This document shows, in pieces, positions 34,228 to 45,515 of a stretch of 64,000 nucleotides of DNA. Each line of letters opens with the position of its first letter. Position 1 is the stretch's first letter. Both the position numbers and the translations under genes were made by a program. The stretch is from Ypsolopha sequella (Eukaryota; Arthropoda; Insecta; Lepidoptera; Ypsolophidae), in NCBI GenBank assembly GCA_934047225.1, contig OW203997.1, forward strand, positions 4,140,417 through 4,204,416, written 5' to 3'. The notes under the pieces were generated by a model, which worked only from the letters and a program-made list of their open reading frames with translations, had not been told where the DNA came from and searched no databases.

Positions 34228-34518
34228 ATTACGTTTTTTAGAGTTCCCTACGCAAAGGGTATTACTAAGACTGCTGACCGTCTGTCTGTCTGTCTGTCAC
34301 CAGGCTGTATCTCATGAACCGTGATAGTTAGACAGTTTAAATTTTCACATATGATGTATTTCTGTTGTCGCTATAACAACAAATACTAAAAAAGGGAATA
34401 AAATAAATATTTCAGGGGGCTCCCATACAACAGACATGTTTTTTTTTGCCATTTTTATAGATAATGGTACGGAACCCTTCGTGCGCGAGTCCGACTCGCA
34501 CTTGGCCGGTTTTTTTAA
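34228..34518 (+). repeat. Family A repeat, copy 3
   Basis: From TAGAGTTCCCTACGCAAAGG through repeated GTCTGTCT to CGACTCGCACTTGGCCGG. Full-length. Confidence 0.8.
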
Positions 34519-34747
34519 TCGTTCATTTGGCGATAAACTGTACCCTTATATCATTGGGTTGTAAAATCGTCGGTGAAACGAGAGTGTAAGTGTGATGAAC
34601 GTAACAGTAAACACCCGAAAACACCGCTGACACCACTCCAGAGCCATGCTATTATTAAGCAGGACTCTTCTGATAAATAAGTCATGTATGTAATGCCATT
34701 GTATAGCTTGATTACTGAAATCACTGACCTCATAGAATGCACAACTT

Positions 34748-35055
34748 CTTTTCAAATATTTGATGTGGTTGTAATTTGTTATTTTCAAATATTTGATGTG
34801 GTTGCAATTTGTTATTTTCAAATATTTGGTGTGGTTGCAATTTGTTATTTTCAAATATTTGGTGTGGTTGCAATTTTTGTTTTCAGATATTTGATGTGGT
34901 TGCAATTATTTATTTTCAGATATTTGATGTGGTTGCAATTTGTTATTTTCCGATATTTGATGTTGTTGCAATTTGTTATTTTCAGATATTTGATGTGGTT
35001 GCAACTTGTTATTTTCAAATCAGTTTCAAATATTTGACGCGGTTGCAGTTTGTTA
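34748..35055. repeat. 33-bp minisatellite, about nine copies
   Basis: Units such as TCAAATATTTGATGTGGTTG plus CAATTTGTTATTT repeat every 33 bp with few changes. Since 33 is 11 codons, frames stay open on both strands and give 11-residue repeats (FQIFDVVAICY on plus, NHIKYLKITNC on minus). No start, promoter or splice context supports expression, so I treat it as non-coding. Confidence 0.85.
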
Positions 35056-35205
35056 TTTTTACAAGCTTTTGTTATAAAAGTATGCATTCTCTAACAATAA
35101 CTCCATCAAGCAGATAATCAAAGTATTTTTTTTTTGCTCTCTCTGTCTAAAGAGAAATGAAAAAAGAAAACAATTCTCATATATATTTTTTAATACCTTG
35201 ATGAT

Positions 35206-35402
35206 CTATACTAATAATAAAGTAGTAAAAAGTTTTGTATGTCCAACGAAAATTTTAATGACATGGGTTATTAGTGTTAGTATTATTGCTGAGGCCAAAA
35301 CTATAATTTTTAGATTTTTTTTTGTCTGTCAACAATCCTAGAACTGTCGATAACAGTTTTTATCATAAGAAACTTCTACGCGAGCGAAGCTGCGGGCAAA
35401 AG
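35206..35402 (+). mobile_element. Short Helitron-like element
   Basis: Starts at TCTATACTAATAATAAAG and ends at ACGCGAGCGAAGCTGCGGGC with AAAAGCTAT. Start, hairpin-forming end and lack of TIRs fit lepidopteran non-autonomous Helitrons. Confidence 0.55.
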
Positions 35403-35620
35403 CTATTGTAAGTATAAAGCTTCATTGATGTTACAAATATCCAGTACCACGATTTTGTATTCAGCCAAATAGTTGGATCATCATCAATCAAAGGATTAAG
35501 TGCTCGATTCCGAGGTACAGTCGATATTTCACCTTCATCTGCTTACGAGTAATTAGTATGTTCCGACCTCATACGTCTAGTGATTTTAGGAAACTAATGT
35601 TGGAATACTACCATATTCCG

Positions 35621-36104
35621 TTAAGGCGATTACCGTCGCCAAATTAGCAGGTCGATGTTTGTTGGTACGAATATCGACGGAAACGACATTTAAATAACGT
35701 TCATATCAGCGCGCATTGCATAGTCGCTATTACGACGCGCGCTGTGTCCTTGAACGGGCTAAATAAGAGAAAATAATACTTTTCACATGGACGTCATTGT
35801 TTGATTGGATAATCCTATGTTATGTTTAGAGCTATAAAGTTTATCTATTACTCTAAGCATAAATGACTTACTCTAAGCATTAAATCGACCAAGCCACATA
35901 GGAGCAGTAGGGAATTCAAGCCTAAAAACAACATTTGGTAAAAAAAATTTTTTCATATAGAATTTTGGGGGTATGAAAAAGAAATATGTCGCATACGTAT
36001 TGTTAGGGTTGATAACTCATACAAATTTTTTCAATAATTTTGTTCGGCCGTAAACCAGAAGTAGGCTTTAGAAAGTACCAATTTGGCGATACAAAGCCCC
36101 TTAA
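35621..36104 (+). mobile_element. Family C MITE, copy 2
   Basis: From TTAAGGCGATTACCGTCGCC to AAAGCCCCTTAA; TTAA at both ends. Most complete plus-strand copy. Confidence 0.75.
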
Positions 36105-36438
36105 TTCTCTTTTATATGCAAGGCGTTATAAAATCTATGAATGATCCCATGAAACTGATCAACTTTCCCATGGAACACGGGTCAAATATGGCCAAATAAC
36201 TTTTGATCCTCCACACAAAGTTGCCCGCTTTAGCAATAGGGTGGTCGCGTTAACAGTTTGCAAAGTGTGTATGAAAAATATTCATCATTAAGAGGCCTCA
36301 AAAATAAATTATAATTTTTTTTATTCAGCATCTAAGGGTCTTCTAATTTCCGAGGCTGCCATTTTGAACATCCGGTGTTACTGTAATCAGGGAAATATCA
36401 GATTGCTTCATAAATAGCCCAAATTAAACCTTTGTATA
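36105..36438. other. Intergenic, nothing identified
   Basis: No gene or repeat recognised. Confidence 0.3.
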
Positions 36439-36703
36439 TACAACGTGTAACAGAAAGGTGTAAACATATTTGAAGATCTTATTCAGTCAATGGTATAGAA
36501 CAACTTTTACTATGGAGCCAACACTGAACTCTCAAAAAAAAAATCTGCCCTTCCATACATTTCAGCCGAGCGGCATTGCATTTTTCTATGAAAAAGTTAA
36601 TTTTTTTTTGAGATACAGGGTTTGTTCCATAGTAAAAGTTGTTCTATACCATTGAATGAATAAGCTCTTCAAATATGGTAACACCTTTCTGTTACACGTT
36701 GTA
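36439..36703. mobile_element. Family D MITE, copy 2, TA target
   Basis: TACAACGTGTAACAGAAAGG to CCTTTCTGTTACACGTTGTA via a spacer with GCCGAGCGGCATTGC. Both ends intact, flanked by TA. Confidence 0.85.
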
Positions 36704-37391
36704 TATGTCGAAGTTGGATTGTAGAATCAGTTGTTTTACAAAACTGCTAGCGTTATTTAGGTTCAGCTGGATTGTCATTGCATTGCGTTCGATAATACTG
36801 CAACCCACGTTTAGACGTAAGTATGTATAAAAATTCTTTCAACAAAAGTAAAAAATAGATGCGTATTATGCGCTTAACTGAACATTTCAATTCCGTCGAT
36901 ATTCGTACTGACAAAGATTGAGCTGCTAATTTGAAATGAAATATGAAATGAAATATATTTAATTATGTAATGTAGGTATAACAGATACATTACAGGTCAG
37001 TTTCTATGAAATATAAGTAACTAAATAAATCTACATATGTGTATAGGTAATAGTTTTATTTCATAAATAATAATATGGGGAAATATGCAGGCAATAATAA
37101 AGGTTGGGTTAATTAAATTTAATAAAAAAATACACTTAAATAAAATGAAAATATAGGAATAAGGAATAAATAATACTTTAAATATATGCAATACATATAA
37201 TAAATATATGCCTAACTCCGCCCATTCGATTAGTCTTGCTAAGAAGAAGGACAAGAAACTAGCAAGGTCATGTCTTTTTTTCATAATATTAGTTAAAAAT
37301 AAAAAGTAAGCCTATAATTTAATTGAATAAAGAGATAAAATATACAACGACACTAATCGCCTTAATTCTACGTTTTCTGTCAAATCTCTTA
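36704..37391. other. Intergenic; one retroelement tail
   Basis: 36938-37010 (GAAATGAAATATATTTAATT, then TACATTACAGGTCAG) matches 29335-29395 and looks like a LINE 3' tail. No gene. Confidence 0.3.
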
Positions 37392-37682
37392 TTGAAGCGG
37401 CTTTATCAGGGGTAGAACGTTGGCCTTTCAATCTTGAGATCCGGGTTCAATATTCCCGGTCAAACCAATGAGTTTTTTCTGGATTTATTTAATACTCTAC
37501 TACTTGCTGAACGGTGAAGAAATACATCGTAAGGAAATCTGCTTGCCCCAAAATGCGTGTATTTGTGCCCGAAGTATGGCGATAGGGCTCACCACTCATC
37601 ACGTTGGGACGTAATTTAATCGTCGGTGAAACGAGGGTGTTCGGTTGACTGAAACTTGCGCTACACAGTTTACACTCGGAAC

Positions 37683-38169
37683 CAGTGGTGTGCATAGAAC
37701 TTTTTTCCGGAAAAGCAATCAGCGGGCCTATTATGTATCTCTAGTTGCCAACTGGACTAGGTGCCTATCATCAAAAACATAGATATACTATCGAATTTCG
37801 ATTGTCTAAGGATATGTTCGCATTTGAAGTGACGTCACAGTTCGTAAATAGTTCAATACCCTCTAAAGGCAATTTTGAAAGTTCAGCTTTTATCTATGTT
37901 TTTAACGATAGGCACCCTATCCAGTTGGCAACCTAAGATGCAGAATAGGGGCGCTGGTCATGTTTGACAATAAAAAAAAAATGAAAACATTTAAATAAAA
38001 TTTTGAAAAAAAAGTTTGTATGAAATTGTTCTTTCCAGGGTAGGCAGTGCCTACCCTGGCGTCATACAAACTTTCTTTTTTTAAAGTGTTATTTAATTTT
38101 TTTCATTTTTTTTTGTCAAACTTGGCCTTCTGATTTCTTTTCCGGAAAAAAGTTTTATGCACGCCACTG
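37683..38169. mobile_element. hAT-like MITE with 8-bp target duplication
   Basis: CAGTGGTGTGCATAGAAC at the left and GTTTTATGCACGCCACTG at the right are inverted ends. Both flanks read CTCGGAAC (37675-37682 and 38170-38177), a perfect 8-bp duplication as made by hAT transposases. The interior is palindromic around CCAGGGTAGGCAGTGCC. No transposase. A second MITE sits inside. Confidence 0.85.
37747..37933. mobile_element. Small MITE nested inside the hAT MITE
   Basis: GTTGCCAACTGGACTAGGTG is mirrored by CACCCTATCCAGTTGGCAAC. CTA on both sides is a possible 3-bp target duplication. The 63-codon open frame across it has no motif. Confidence 0.7.
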
Positions 38170-38230
38170 CTCGGAACCCCTCTGACACCCCCTCGGTCGA
38201 TTCATGTCGTGATGTCGTATATTTAATCTC

Positions 38231-38739
38231 TTACAGCATGGTAATAAAGACGAAAAAGGTTTATCTAATGACATCGTACTTCGTGCCATATACTCGTTGT
38301 TATTAAATATGCAAGGAATTATTGATGCGCTTTGGCAAAGCTGTTCTATCTATAAACGGCACTATCTAAGAGGCTTCGAATTTCACAGGTAGCATCTAAC
38401 CAGACTTATGTTAGATGAAATTAATCTTAAAAGTCATGTAACAAAGCCGTTTTTCGATTGGCTTGACGGTCTAAAAATCTTGGTGAGGTTTAAATGAGAC
38501 CGAATAAAGCAAGATTTTGCATATTTGTACGCTAAAGTTGTAAAGCAGAAAATCTGTGCCTGATCCTCGGTTTGCTAACGAGTTTGTGGAAACTTATGAG
38601 TGTGCAACGATTTACTTTCAAGTCGTATTTCTTTTAGGAAAATACTTGGTTTTACGAGCTGTGTACATTTTAAGGGGGTATATCATCAAAATAGACACTT
38701 TTTGAAGTTATTTATCTGCTGTTCAAAAGACACAAGTTA
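38231..38739. other. Intergenic, nothing identified
   Basis: No gene or repeat recognised. Confidence 0.3.
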
Positions 38740-38740
38740 A

Positions 38741-38935
38741 ATTAGTGTAACAATTTTGGGACCTTCTTCTAGATTTGTGATTAGAAACTGTGTCGATGAA
38801 GACCTCATTTCAGTTACTATTTCTATCGAGTGAAAGTTTTTCAATCGCGTTTCTGTACAACAGAAATCTAGAAAACAGTTCCCAAAAAGTTTCATTAATT
38901 TACTTATAGTGAAAATAGTCAAAACGACACCAAGA
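38741..38935 (+). pseudogene. Relic of an unknown repeated coding sequence, copy 1
   Basis: Reads VIRNCVDEDLISVTISIE, then a TGA in frame, then KFFNRVSVQQKSRKQF. The peptides DLIS--ISIE and NRV recur at 45942-46160 and 50806-51054. Function unknown. Confidence 0.45.
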
Positions 38936-38942
38936 ATTGCTA

Positions 38943-39240
38943 ATATTCCAATATTCCGCTAACCAGTTGCTGCTTCAGTGGTCGGGCGAGCAACACATCC
39001 TGAGATACCTCGTTTCGAGGCAAAACACGTGTCGATAAGTCTTCTTGCTTGTTATTTAAGATTGGTGTGTTTACAATATTTATACCGTACTGCTTGCATG
39101 TGCATGTTTTATGCGGGCTTGCATCTCTGCATACTGAATAGCAGCAAGAGTGCTTAGCTGATTATTGTAAGTAATTAATATATCCCAAGGTGATGATGGA
39201 CTTTCAACAAAGTAACGCCCCTTTCAATCAATTATTCTCA
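38943..39240 (+). repeat. PLE-associated terminal fragment
   Basis: CAACACATCC, GATAAGTCTTCTTGCTTGTT and GTGCATGTTTTATGCGGG match, in order, the minus strand of 29000-28833 next to the PLE endonuclease relic. The last 70 bp match 3345-3420. It contains a hammerhead-like motif and no coding region. Confidence 0.6.
38991..39036 (+). ncRNA. Hammerhead-like motif with altered box
   Basis: ATC (38997-38999) pairs with GAT (39034-39036) as stem I. Box CTGAGATA (39000-39007), stem II CCTCG/CGAGG with loop TTT, CAAAA in place of GAAA, palindromic ACACGTGT stem III and GTC ending at 39033. The box and GAAA changes predict loss of activity. Confidence 0.35.
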
Positions 39241-39352
39241 CGATTTAAATAATAGTCAATACCGGTAATACCATAATAGATTATTGACGATTAGTTTTAT
39301 CAAACAAAAAGTAGGTATGATATTCTCTCTTGAAAATTTTTAACTTTTGTAT

Positions 39353-39515
39353 AAGACCACAAATATTTACTCATCACGTTTGGGACGTAATATTCGTTGG
39401 TGAAAAGCGGGTGTACCAAGTGTGGCAGTCACAGTCCGACTGTGTTTCGTATTTCACAGCTTACACTCGTTAACACCTCTGTAGCCCCCTCGGGGATTCA
39501 TGTCGTGACGAATTA
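39353..39515 (+). repeat. SINE 3' body fragment
   Basis: CATCACGTTTGGGACGTAAT, TTACACTCGTTAACACC and CCCTCGGGGATTCATGTCG match the body of the SINE at 37395-38230. Confidence 0.55.
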
Positions 39516-39559
39516 TATATATTTTTTTGTAACGAAGTTTCTTATAAGTAAATCGATAT

Positions 39560-39727
39560 GGTCTCAGCTCGTGCTATAAAACTTATACAGTCCATATTAT
39601 TGTACTGTTTGCCTATTTGGGTTGGATCACACAAAACTAAACTCATTATGCTAGAACGTAGTCAGAGATCTATTCTCAAAGTGATGATGTTTAAAAAAAG
39701 AACCTATAGTACTAGTGAGACAATTAT
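39560..39727 (+). pseudogene. LINE reverse transcriptase C-terminal fragment
   Basis: Reads AIKLIQSILLYCLPIWVGSH then KTKLIMLERSQRSILKVMMF. The YCLPIWVGS and LERSQRSILK patterns belong to the thumb/connector region after the reverse transcriptase of jockey/CR1-like LINEs. It is cut by family B at 39731. Confidence 0.65.
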
Positions 39728-39730
39728 ATA

Positions 39731-40126
39731 TTTTTCAATGCATGTGCTCGTAAAGGCCCACTTTTTATGCATCAAAACCGAACAGAAAGTCGATTATTTT
39801 GCCCTAGGGCTTTTATTATTATTATTTTTTTATTTGTTTGCAATGGTTGGCTAACCTGCAGCCTTTCCTGTCTACCATAGATGTTATACTTTTTTTTCCA
39901 CTGTTTAACGGCTCTGGATACAATCCTTTTGAGCCAATCATAATTGAAAGTTCACAAGATTATATTTGTTTTCATTTCCTCACACTATGCATTGAAAAAC
40001 GTAGTATGATACACGGGCGTAAAAGCAATAAATTACTCGGTTACGTTTAAAACACTCGCTACGCTCGTGTTTTAAATCGTCCTCGTGATTTATTCCTTTT
40101 CGCCCTAGTAGCATAAACTACTATTA
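39731..40126 (-). repeat. Family B repeat, copy 5
   Basis: Reverse full copy from TTTTTCAATGCATGTGCTCG to AGCATAAACTACTA, with the complete outer hairpin (loop CTCGCTACGCTC). Confidence 0.85.
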
Positions 40127-40137
40127 GAGTGTTTCTT

Positions 40138-40818
40138 AATAGTAGTTTATGCTACAAGGGGGAAAAGGAATAAATTATTGCTTTTACGCCCGTGTATCAT
40201 ACTACGTTTTTCAATGCATAGTGTGAGGAAATGAAAACAAATATAATCTTGTGAACTTTCAATTATGATTAGTAACCGAGTAATTTATTCGCTACGCTCG
40301 TGTTTTAAATCGTCCTCGTGATTTATTCCTTTTCGCCCTAGTAGCATAAACTACTATTAGAGTGTTTCTTAATAGTAGTTTATGCTACAAGGGGGAAAAG
40401 GAATAAATTATTGCTTTTACGCCCGTGTATCATACTACGTTTTTCAATGCATAGTGTGAGGAAATGAAAACAAATATAATCTTGTGAACTTTCAATTATG
40501 ATTAGTAACCGAGTAATTTATTGCTTTTACGCCCGTGTATCATACTACGTTTTTCAATGCATAGTGTGAGGAAATGAAAACAAATATAATCTTGTAAACT
40601 TTCAATTATGATTGGCTCAAAAAGGATTGTATCCAGAGCCGTTAAACAGTGGAAAAAAAAGTATAACATCTATGGTACACAGGAAAGGCTGCAGGTTAGT
40701 CAAGCATTGCAAACAAATAAAAAAAAAAATAATAATAAAGCCCTAGGGCAAAATAATCGACTTTCTGTTCGGTTTTGATGCATAAAAAGCGGGCCTTTAC
40801 GAGCACATGCATTGAAAA
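40138..40818 (+). repeat. Family B repeat, copy 6, rearranged
   Basis: Forward copy placed head-to-head with copy 5 across only about 12 bp. A 233-bp segment covering the junction is tandemly duplicated (about 40057-40289 and 40290-40521), and the ACACGAGCG hairpin loop is missing from the forward parts. Confidence 0.85.
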
Positions 40819-41329
40819 ATTACATAAACACTTAATACCTAATCCCAAAATAAAAAATAAACGTAACCCATGTATAATTGAATCAATTATTATCAAAACC
40901 GCTTTTGCATCAAATCAATTCACAGCTACATCAACTTACTTCTACAAAAAGATAAATATTATTACTTAACATTTATTAACTAAAATTCACAGAATGTAAA
41001 AATACTGTTATTGCCTGGATAAAACAACTTATGGCTAGACGGTAACTTTTTACCGCGATTCCGTGTCCTAGCTCTTAACGTTTTATTGCTATCCTATTTA
41101 GCGTACATACCAAACTACTGCATTTTTAAAATGTTTATGAACTACCACGGGGTCAATATGTATTCAAATTCTTAAAAAAATTTCGTTATTTGAGAAAAAT
41201 CTGTGTGGAAATGAGATGTTTTGGAGCACAAAATACAAGATTTCTGAATACTTTGTTGTATTTTTTGAAACATGTTGACTACCCAAAATTTATTTTTATT
41301 ATTACCTTTGTATGGCATTTAATTATTTA
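40819..41329. other. Intergenic, nothing identified
   Basis: AT-rich; no gene or repeat recognised. Confidence 0.3.
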
Positions 41330-41672
41330 TAGATATGGAGCATAAACCAGTTTCAGTAAATATATGAAAAGTATACTCGTATATATTTAGAATCAAATTT
41401 TTAATACCTACAATTTGATACCCATATTGTATTTTTAGTCTAATATTTTTTATTTTTCTCACTTTGTTTTGGAAATATTTTGAACAATTTAAAATTTTTC
41501 ATATATTTTTTTTACACCTTAATATGTGGGCAAATTAATGCTATTTTTGGGCCAAATTTCATGTATTTATCTTTAACGGTGCTAAAGTTATGAGGCTGTG
41601 ACATACGGACGGACGGACAACGGAGTCTCACCATAAGGTTCCTTTTGTACCTTTTAGGTACTACGGAACCCT
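41330..41672 (-). repeat. Family F repeat, copy 2
   Basis: Reverse copy ending TTGTACCTTTTAGGTACTAC, with GGACGGACGGACAACGG and GGTGCTAAAGTTATGAGGC shared with 33634-33930. Confidence 0.7.
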
Positions 41673-41799
41673 AAAAATACAAAGTAGTATTTGGAAATAT
41701 GGTACATTAACTGTCAATAGGAAAGATTGTATCATGTATTCAACAGTATAAAAGTCTCTAAAATTGGTAAATTAGGCATTTAGAATAAAATCTAAAATC

Positions 41800-41957
41800 G
41801 TGAAATGGCTCTTAAAAGTAATAAAGCACGCTTTTTCTCAATTTTAGAACACTTAGTTTAGAGAGTTAGCTCAGTTTTAACAAGCTCACGTAGCAGACAA
41901 AACTTTACACCTAATCCTGATTCCACGCGGACGAAGTCACGGGCCAAAGCTAGTTAA
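41800..41957 (+). repeat. Helitron-like 3' end
   Basis: Ends TTCCACGCGGACGAAGTCAC then GGGCCAAAGCTAGT, the hairpin-plus-CTAGT style typical of lepidopteran Helitron-like repeats. The 5' boundary is not clear. Confidence 0.5.
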
Positions 41958-42315
41958 CTATACGTCTGGATTTCTCTGATACTTTTCTTTTCTTATAAAA
42001 TAAGGGTTCTCTTGTTTTATTATAGGAAGAGAAGAGCTTGGAAGCTTTTCCCCACTTACTTAGCAAGTGTATATAGTGATTTACATTTTCTTCCGTCTTC
42101 GTAGGCAAGCAGCTTAGAGCAAAAAGTGTATAAAGTATTCAAAAAGTCTGGTTTATTCTATGTTCCTGACACTGATGTATCGTGTTAGTATGTAGGGATT
42201 CACTGTAAACGAGAAATCCTTACTAGATAAGTGAAATTGAAATTGAAATTGTTTATTGCAAAGTCATTACAGATAAGATGTTGTTTGTTCATGACACCCC
42301 GTAGGGGCACAGCAA
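41958..42315. other. Intergenic, nothing identified
   Basis: No gene or clear repeat recognised. GAAATTGAAATTG occurs near 42235-42250. Confidence 0.3.
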
Positions 42316-42490
42316 TTAAGGCGTATGACCACGCTAAATAGGCAACTCGATGTGTGTCGGTACAAATATCAACGGAAACTACATTTAAATAATGTTCATT
42401 TCAGCGTGCCTTGAAAAGTGGCTGTTACGACAACCACTGCGTCTCCGGCTAGCGCAGAACAGGAGAAAATAATACTTTTCACATGGAAGC
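42316..42490 (+). mobile_element. Family C MITE, diverged 5' part
   Basis: TTAAGGCGTATGACCACGC and ATATCAACGGAAACTACATT align with the left part of family C. The 3' part is lost. Confidence 0.6.
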
Positions 42491-42954
42491 CATGATCGGA
42501 AAAAAAATGTTGAACTTAAATTTTTTAGATCTAAAAATTTCCTATAATTTGGTGAAATAATGATTAAAATCGCTTTAGGCTTTTGGAAGGAGTAAGAAAA
42601 TTCTTGTGTTAATCATGTAAAACTTTCGATGACTTTCGATTTTTTTTTGTCAAAACTTACAATAGAAAAATAGTTTATGAAACTTAAAATTTATTTTTGA
42701 CTCTATAATGCTTATTATAATTTTATGAAAGTTTTTGGACCACCCGTGTGGGAGGAGCAGGCCTTCAAAGACAGGTCCAAATTGCAGTCGGCGTATTAAA
42801 AAAACTAAAAACGCCTTTTAATGAAACTTAAAACTGACATACTCTCACTTAAATTATATTATAAAGCTATATCCCAAGTGTAGCCCATCTCAGAATAATA
42901 CGAGTAAGTATTATGATTTCTGCTGTGTCAATAAGTTTAATTGCATGCTTTTGA
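42491..42954. other. Intergenic, nothing identified
   Basis: No gene or repeat recognised. Confidence 0.3.
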
Positions 42955-43117
42955 GATTCCGTAGTACCTAAAAGGTACAAAAGGAATCTTTATGGTGAAA
43001 CTCCGCTGTCCCTACGTATGGCACAGCCTCATAACTTGATAATAAAAATGACAACATTAATTTTTTTACGGAACCCTGGGTACGCGAGTCTGACTCGCAT
43101 TTGACCGGTTTTTTAAG
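42955..43117 (+). repeat. Family F start joined to family A end
   Basis: GTAGTACCTAAAAGGTACAA opens as family F, whereas CGAGTCTGACTCGCATTTGA and CCGGTTTTTT close as family A. The two families may share ends, or this is a recombinant. Confidence 0.55.
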
Positions 43118-44698
43118 ATAGTTTTACATAATACTCTAACAGACTGTATGTACATACAACCTTTCTCAGGTAGGCGAGTGGTTTGAATCTTAAATTTTGT
43201 TTAGAAAAACGATTAGGTACAGAAATATTGTTCTTTTTTTGCTTAACACCAAAGAATATAAAATATAATCATGGAACTCAAAAGTACGGATCAAGGTCCC
43301 AATTTTGTCGCTTTTTAAATTCATTTTAAAACGTCGAAATGAGATAATACGTAAAAAGAAATATATATATATATGTCATATTTCACTTCTTGATCTTAAC
43401 ATTTCGGTCGTTTGATACAAAATTCGGAAAGATAGACCTAAACTATGATCTAAATATAATTTTATCAGAGTGTTATATTAGGTTTTAGGCAATAAAACTT
43501 GTACCAAAATAAACATCGTACAAAATGTGATACAAAACTTAATCATAAGCTGTTGTGGTCCCAAAATAAAAATTTTAATTTGAAAAAATTTAAATTTGAA
43601 TTTGAATTTGAAAAACGGCCGTAATATTAAAAATACATCCCTCCAATTCCAAAATAAGAAATAAAAACACCTTGAAATCGCGAGTATATCTAAGTAGCCC
43701 GCTTCCACTGAGCAGAATAGACAAGTGTAATATGAAAGCGGACAGACTTTTTCTGCTTTTTTATATAGGTAGTTGTGATAAACAAATTATACGAGAGTTA
43801 TAAGTATAACATGGCAATACTATGCATGTTCGTAAAACTTTCTGGGCAAAGATGTCATTAAGAATGCATACAAATGTAGGATCGATAACTGAAAAATTGA
43901 AAATACGTTTTTAAATTTTTAGTTTTTCCGTTTTAAAATAATTACTATTGCCCATTTGAAATTTCACTTTGAGTTGAATTGGGTATTTGGATATATATAT
44001 AATTATATATATTAAAAAAAAAACAGTTCTATGTCAAAATTAAACTAGGTGATAGTGACATTTATTGGACAGTTTTGCTATTGCCCTTTTACTACACGAA
44101 TCATAATGTGGGAATAATATTCCTCTAGCCTTATTAAGGGTTAAAAAATACTCATAGAGCGGTAGTGAAAATTCCATACTTTCGGCGACGGACCCTACAA
44201 AAGTATGTTCTGCTCTTGTTTGTTCTTTTATGGTAATATTTTACATACCAAAACAAGATCAGACCGTGTGACGTCACCTTATCTGAGACGACGTGAAGCT
44301 GAAAGAAACATTGTAGGCAGAAAGATACTTGAATAAGTAATGCAAAGTAGATTAATACCAATTTAGTCTCGTAAATTTTAAAATCTGTTTCGCAGCGCAG
44401 AGTACACATTTTGCAGTGATTGGCCTAGATTGGACTAAAAGTTTTAGTATGTTTTGAAAATTTGCCAAACATATTATGTCTCCTAGACTATAGAAACCTA
44501 AAATATGACAGAAACGCTTTTAGTTCTAACGACAAAATATGAGAGCTTTTAGCTAGTTTTGATACGTTATACGTAGGTAGTTACACGAATTGTTCAGTGG
44601 AGGTTGCTGTTGCAAAATTGATATTTGTTACATTAGGTACACAGTATCCTGTTAGGCGTGATAAATCATAAAACTTATTATTTCCTTATACAAAATTG
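43118..44698. other. Intergenic, no supported gene
   Basis: Contains AATTTGAATTTGAATTTG (about 43590) and ATATATATATATA near 43360 microsatellites. Open frames at 43478-43708 and 44152-44409 (minus) have no motifs. Confidence 0.3.
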
Positions 44699-45214
44699 TA
44701 TAGTGTGTTTAGGACATCGATGAAAATATTTTGAGGGATGATAAAGCAAGTAATTTTGAACATTTCTGACTCAATTTATAAGTATGCGGAGTTTTGTAGT
44801 TTTTGAGATAAAGCAAGTTTTCAGTTTTGTCTACTTAAAATTAGGTAACTGCAATTAAAAAATTATAAAACACTATTTATGGTTAAAAATAATAATTACA
44901 GTTTTTACTTACAAATTACAAGAAAAAAATCTGTTTTTTCGTACTGAATTTAGCTTTATTTTTATTTTCACATATTTTTGAAGTCATTTGTCTAGTTTTT
45001 TGTTATATTTAAGTATAGAAAGAAATAATTTAAAATATAAATATGATTTTTAGCCATTGTGTTTCATTCTAATTTTAAATAGACAAAACTGAAAAATGTC
45101 TTTATCTCGGAAACTAAAAAACTTTGTATGATAGTACATTCAGTCAAAAATGTTCAAAATCACGTTCTTTATCATCCCTGAAAATATTTACATCGATGTC
45201 CCAAACATCCTGTA
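44699..45214. mobile_element. MITE with TACAGGATGTTTGGGACATC end, TA target
   Basis: Left GTGTGTTTAGGACATCGATG mirrors right CATCGATGTCCCAAACATCC. Further in, GGGATGATAAAG and ACAAAACTGAAAA occur as inverted pairs. About 515 bp, non-coding, Tc1/mariner-like tips. Confidence 0.7.
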
Positions 45215-45265
45215 TATGCACATATTAAATTTTTTCGCATATTTTCAAAAATATGTTTTTTAAAC

Positions 45266-45515
45266 GAGCAGCGGTATCTCAGTCGGTGGTCAGACTCTCA
45301 ATCTAAATTCGGGTTCGAATGCTGTCGGTCGTGCAAGCACAAATGTAGATATTTTTAGCAATTTATGTGCATATTATTTGTATACTAACCGCTTGCTGAG
45401 CGGTGTAGAAAAACACCATGAGGTAAACCTGAATATCATAAAAAGCTTGCATTTGTGCCCGAGGTACGGCGATAAGCCACATTAGGGCACTTAAATCGTC
45501 GGAGAAAAGTATTAA
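45266..45515 (+). repeat. tRNA-derived SINE
   Basis: The head has A-box-like TATCTCAGTCGGT and B-box GGTTCGAATGC. The body has CTTGCTGAGCGGTGTAG, TGTGCCCGAGGTACGGCGAT and AATCGTCGGAG. The same body order occurs in the SINE at 37395-38230. Likely a Pol III retroposon. Confidence 0.7.

Larger units (their letters stand above)
37395..38230 (+). repeat. tRNA-derived SINE interrupted by a hAT MITE
   Basis: A tRNA-like head (GGGGTAGAACGTTGGCC, B box GGGTTCAATATTCCC) is followed by a body with TTGCTGAACGGTGAAG and CGTCGGTGAAACGAGGGTG, then CCCTCGGTCGATTCATGTCG after the insertion (37683-38169). Related body sequence occurs at 45266-45515 and 39353-39515. Arrangement fits a Pol III retroposon. Confidence 0.6.

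Noticed and set aside
34551..35117. Overlapping frames of 60-120 codons on both strands
   Set aside because: They come from the 33-bp minisatellite; the unit length keeps frames open.
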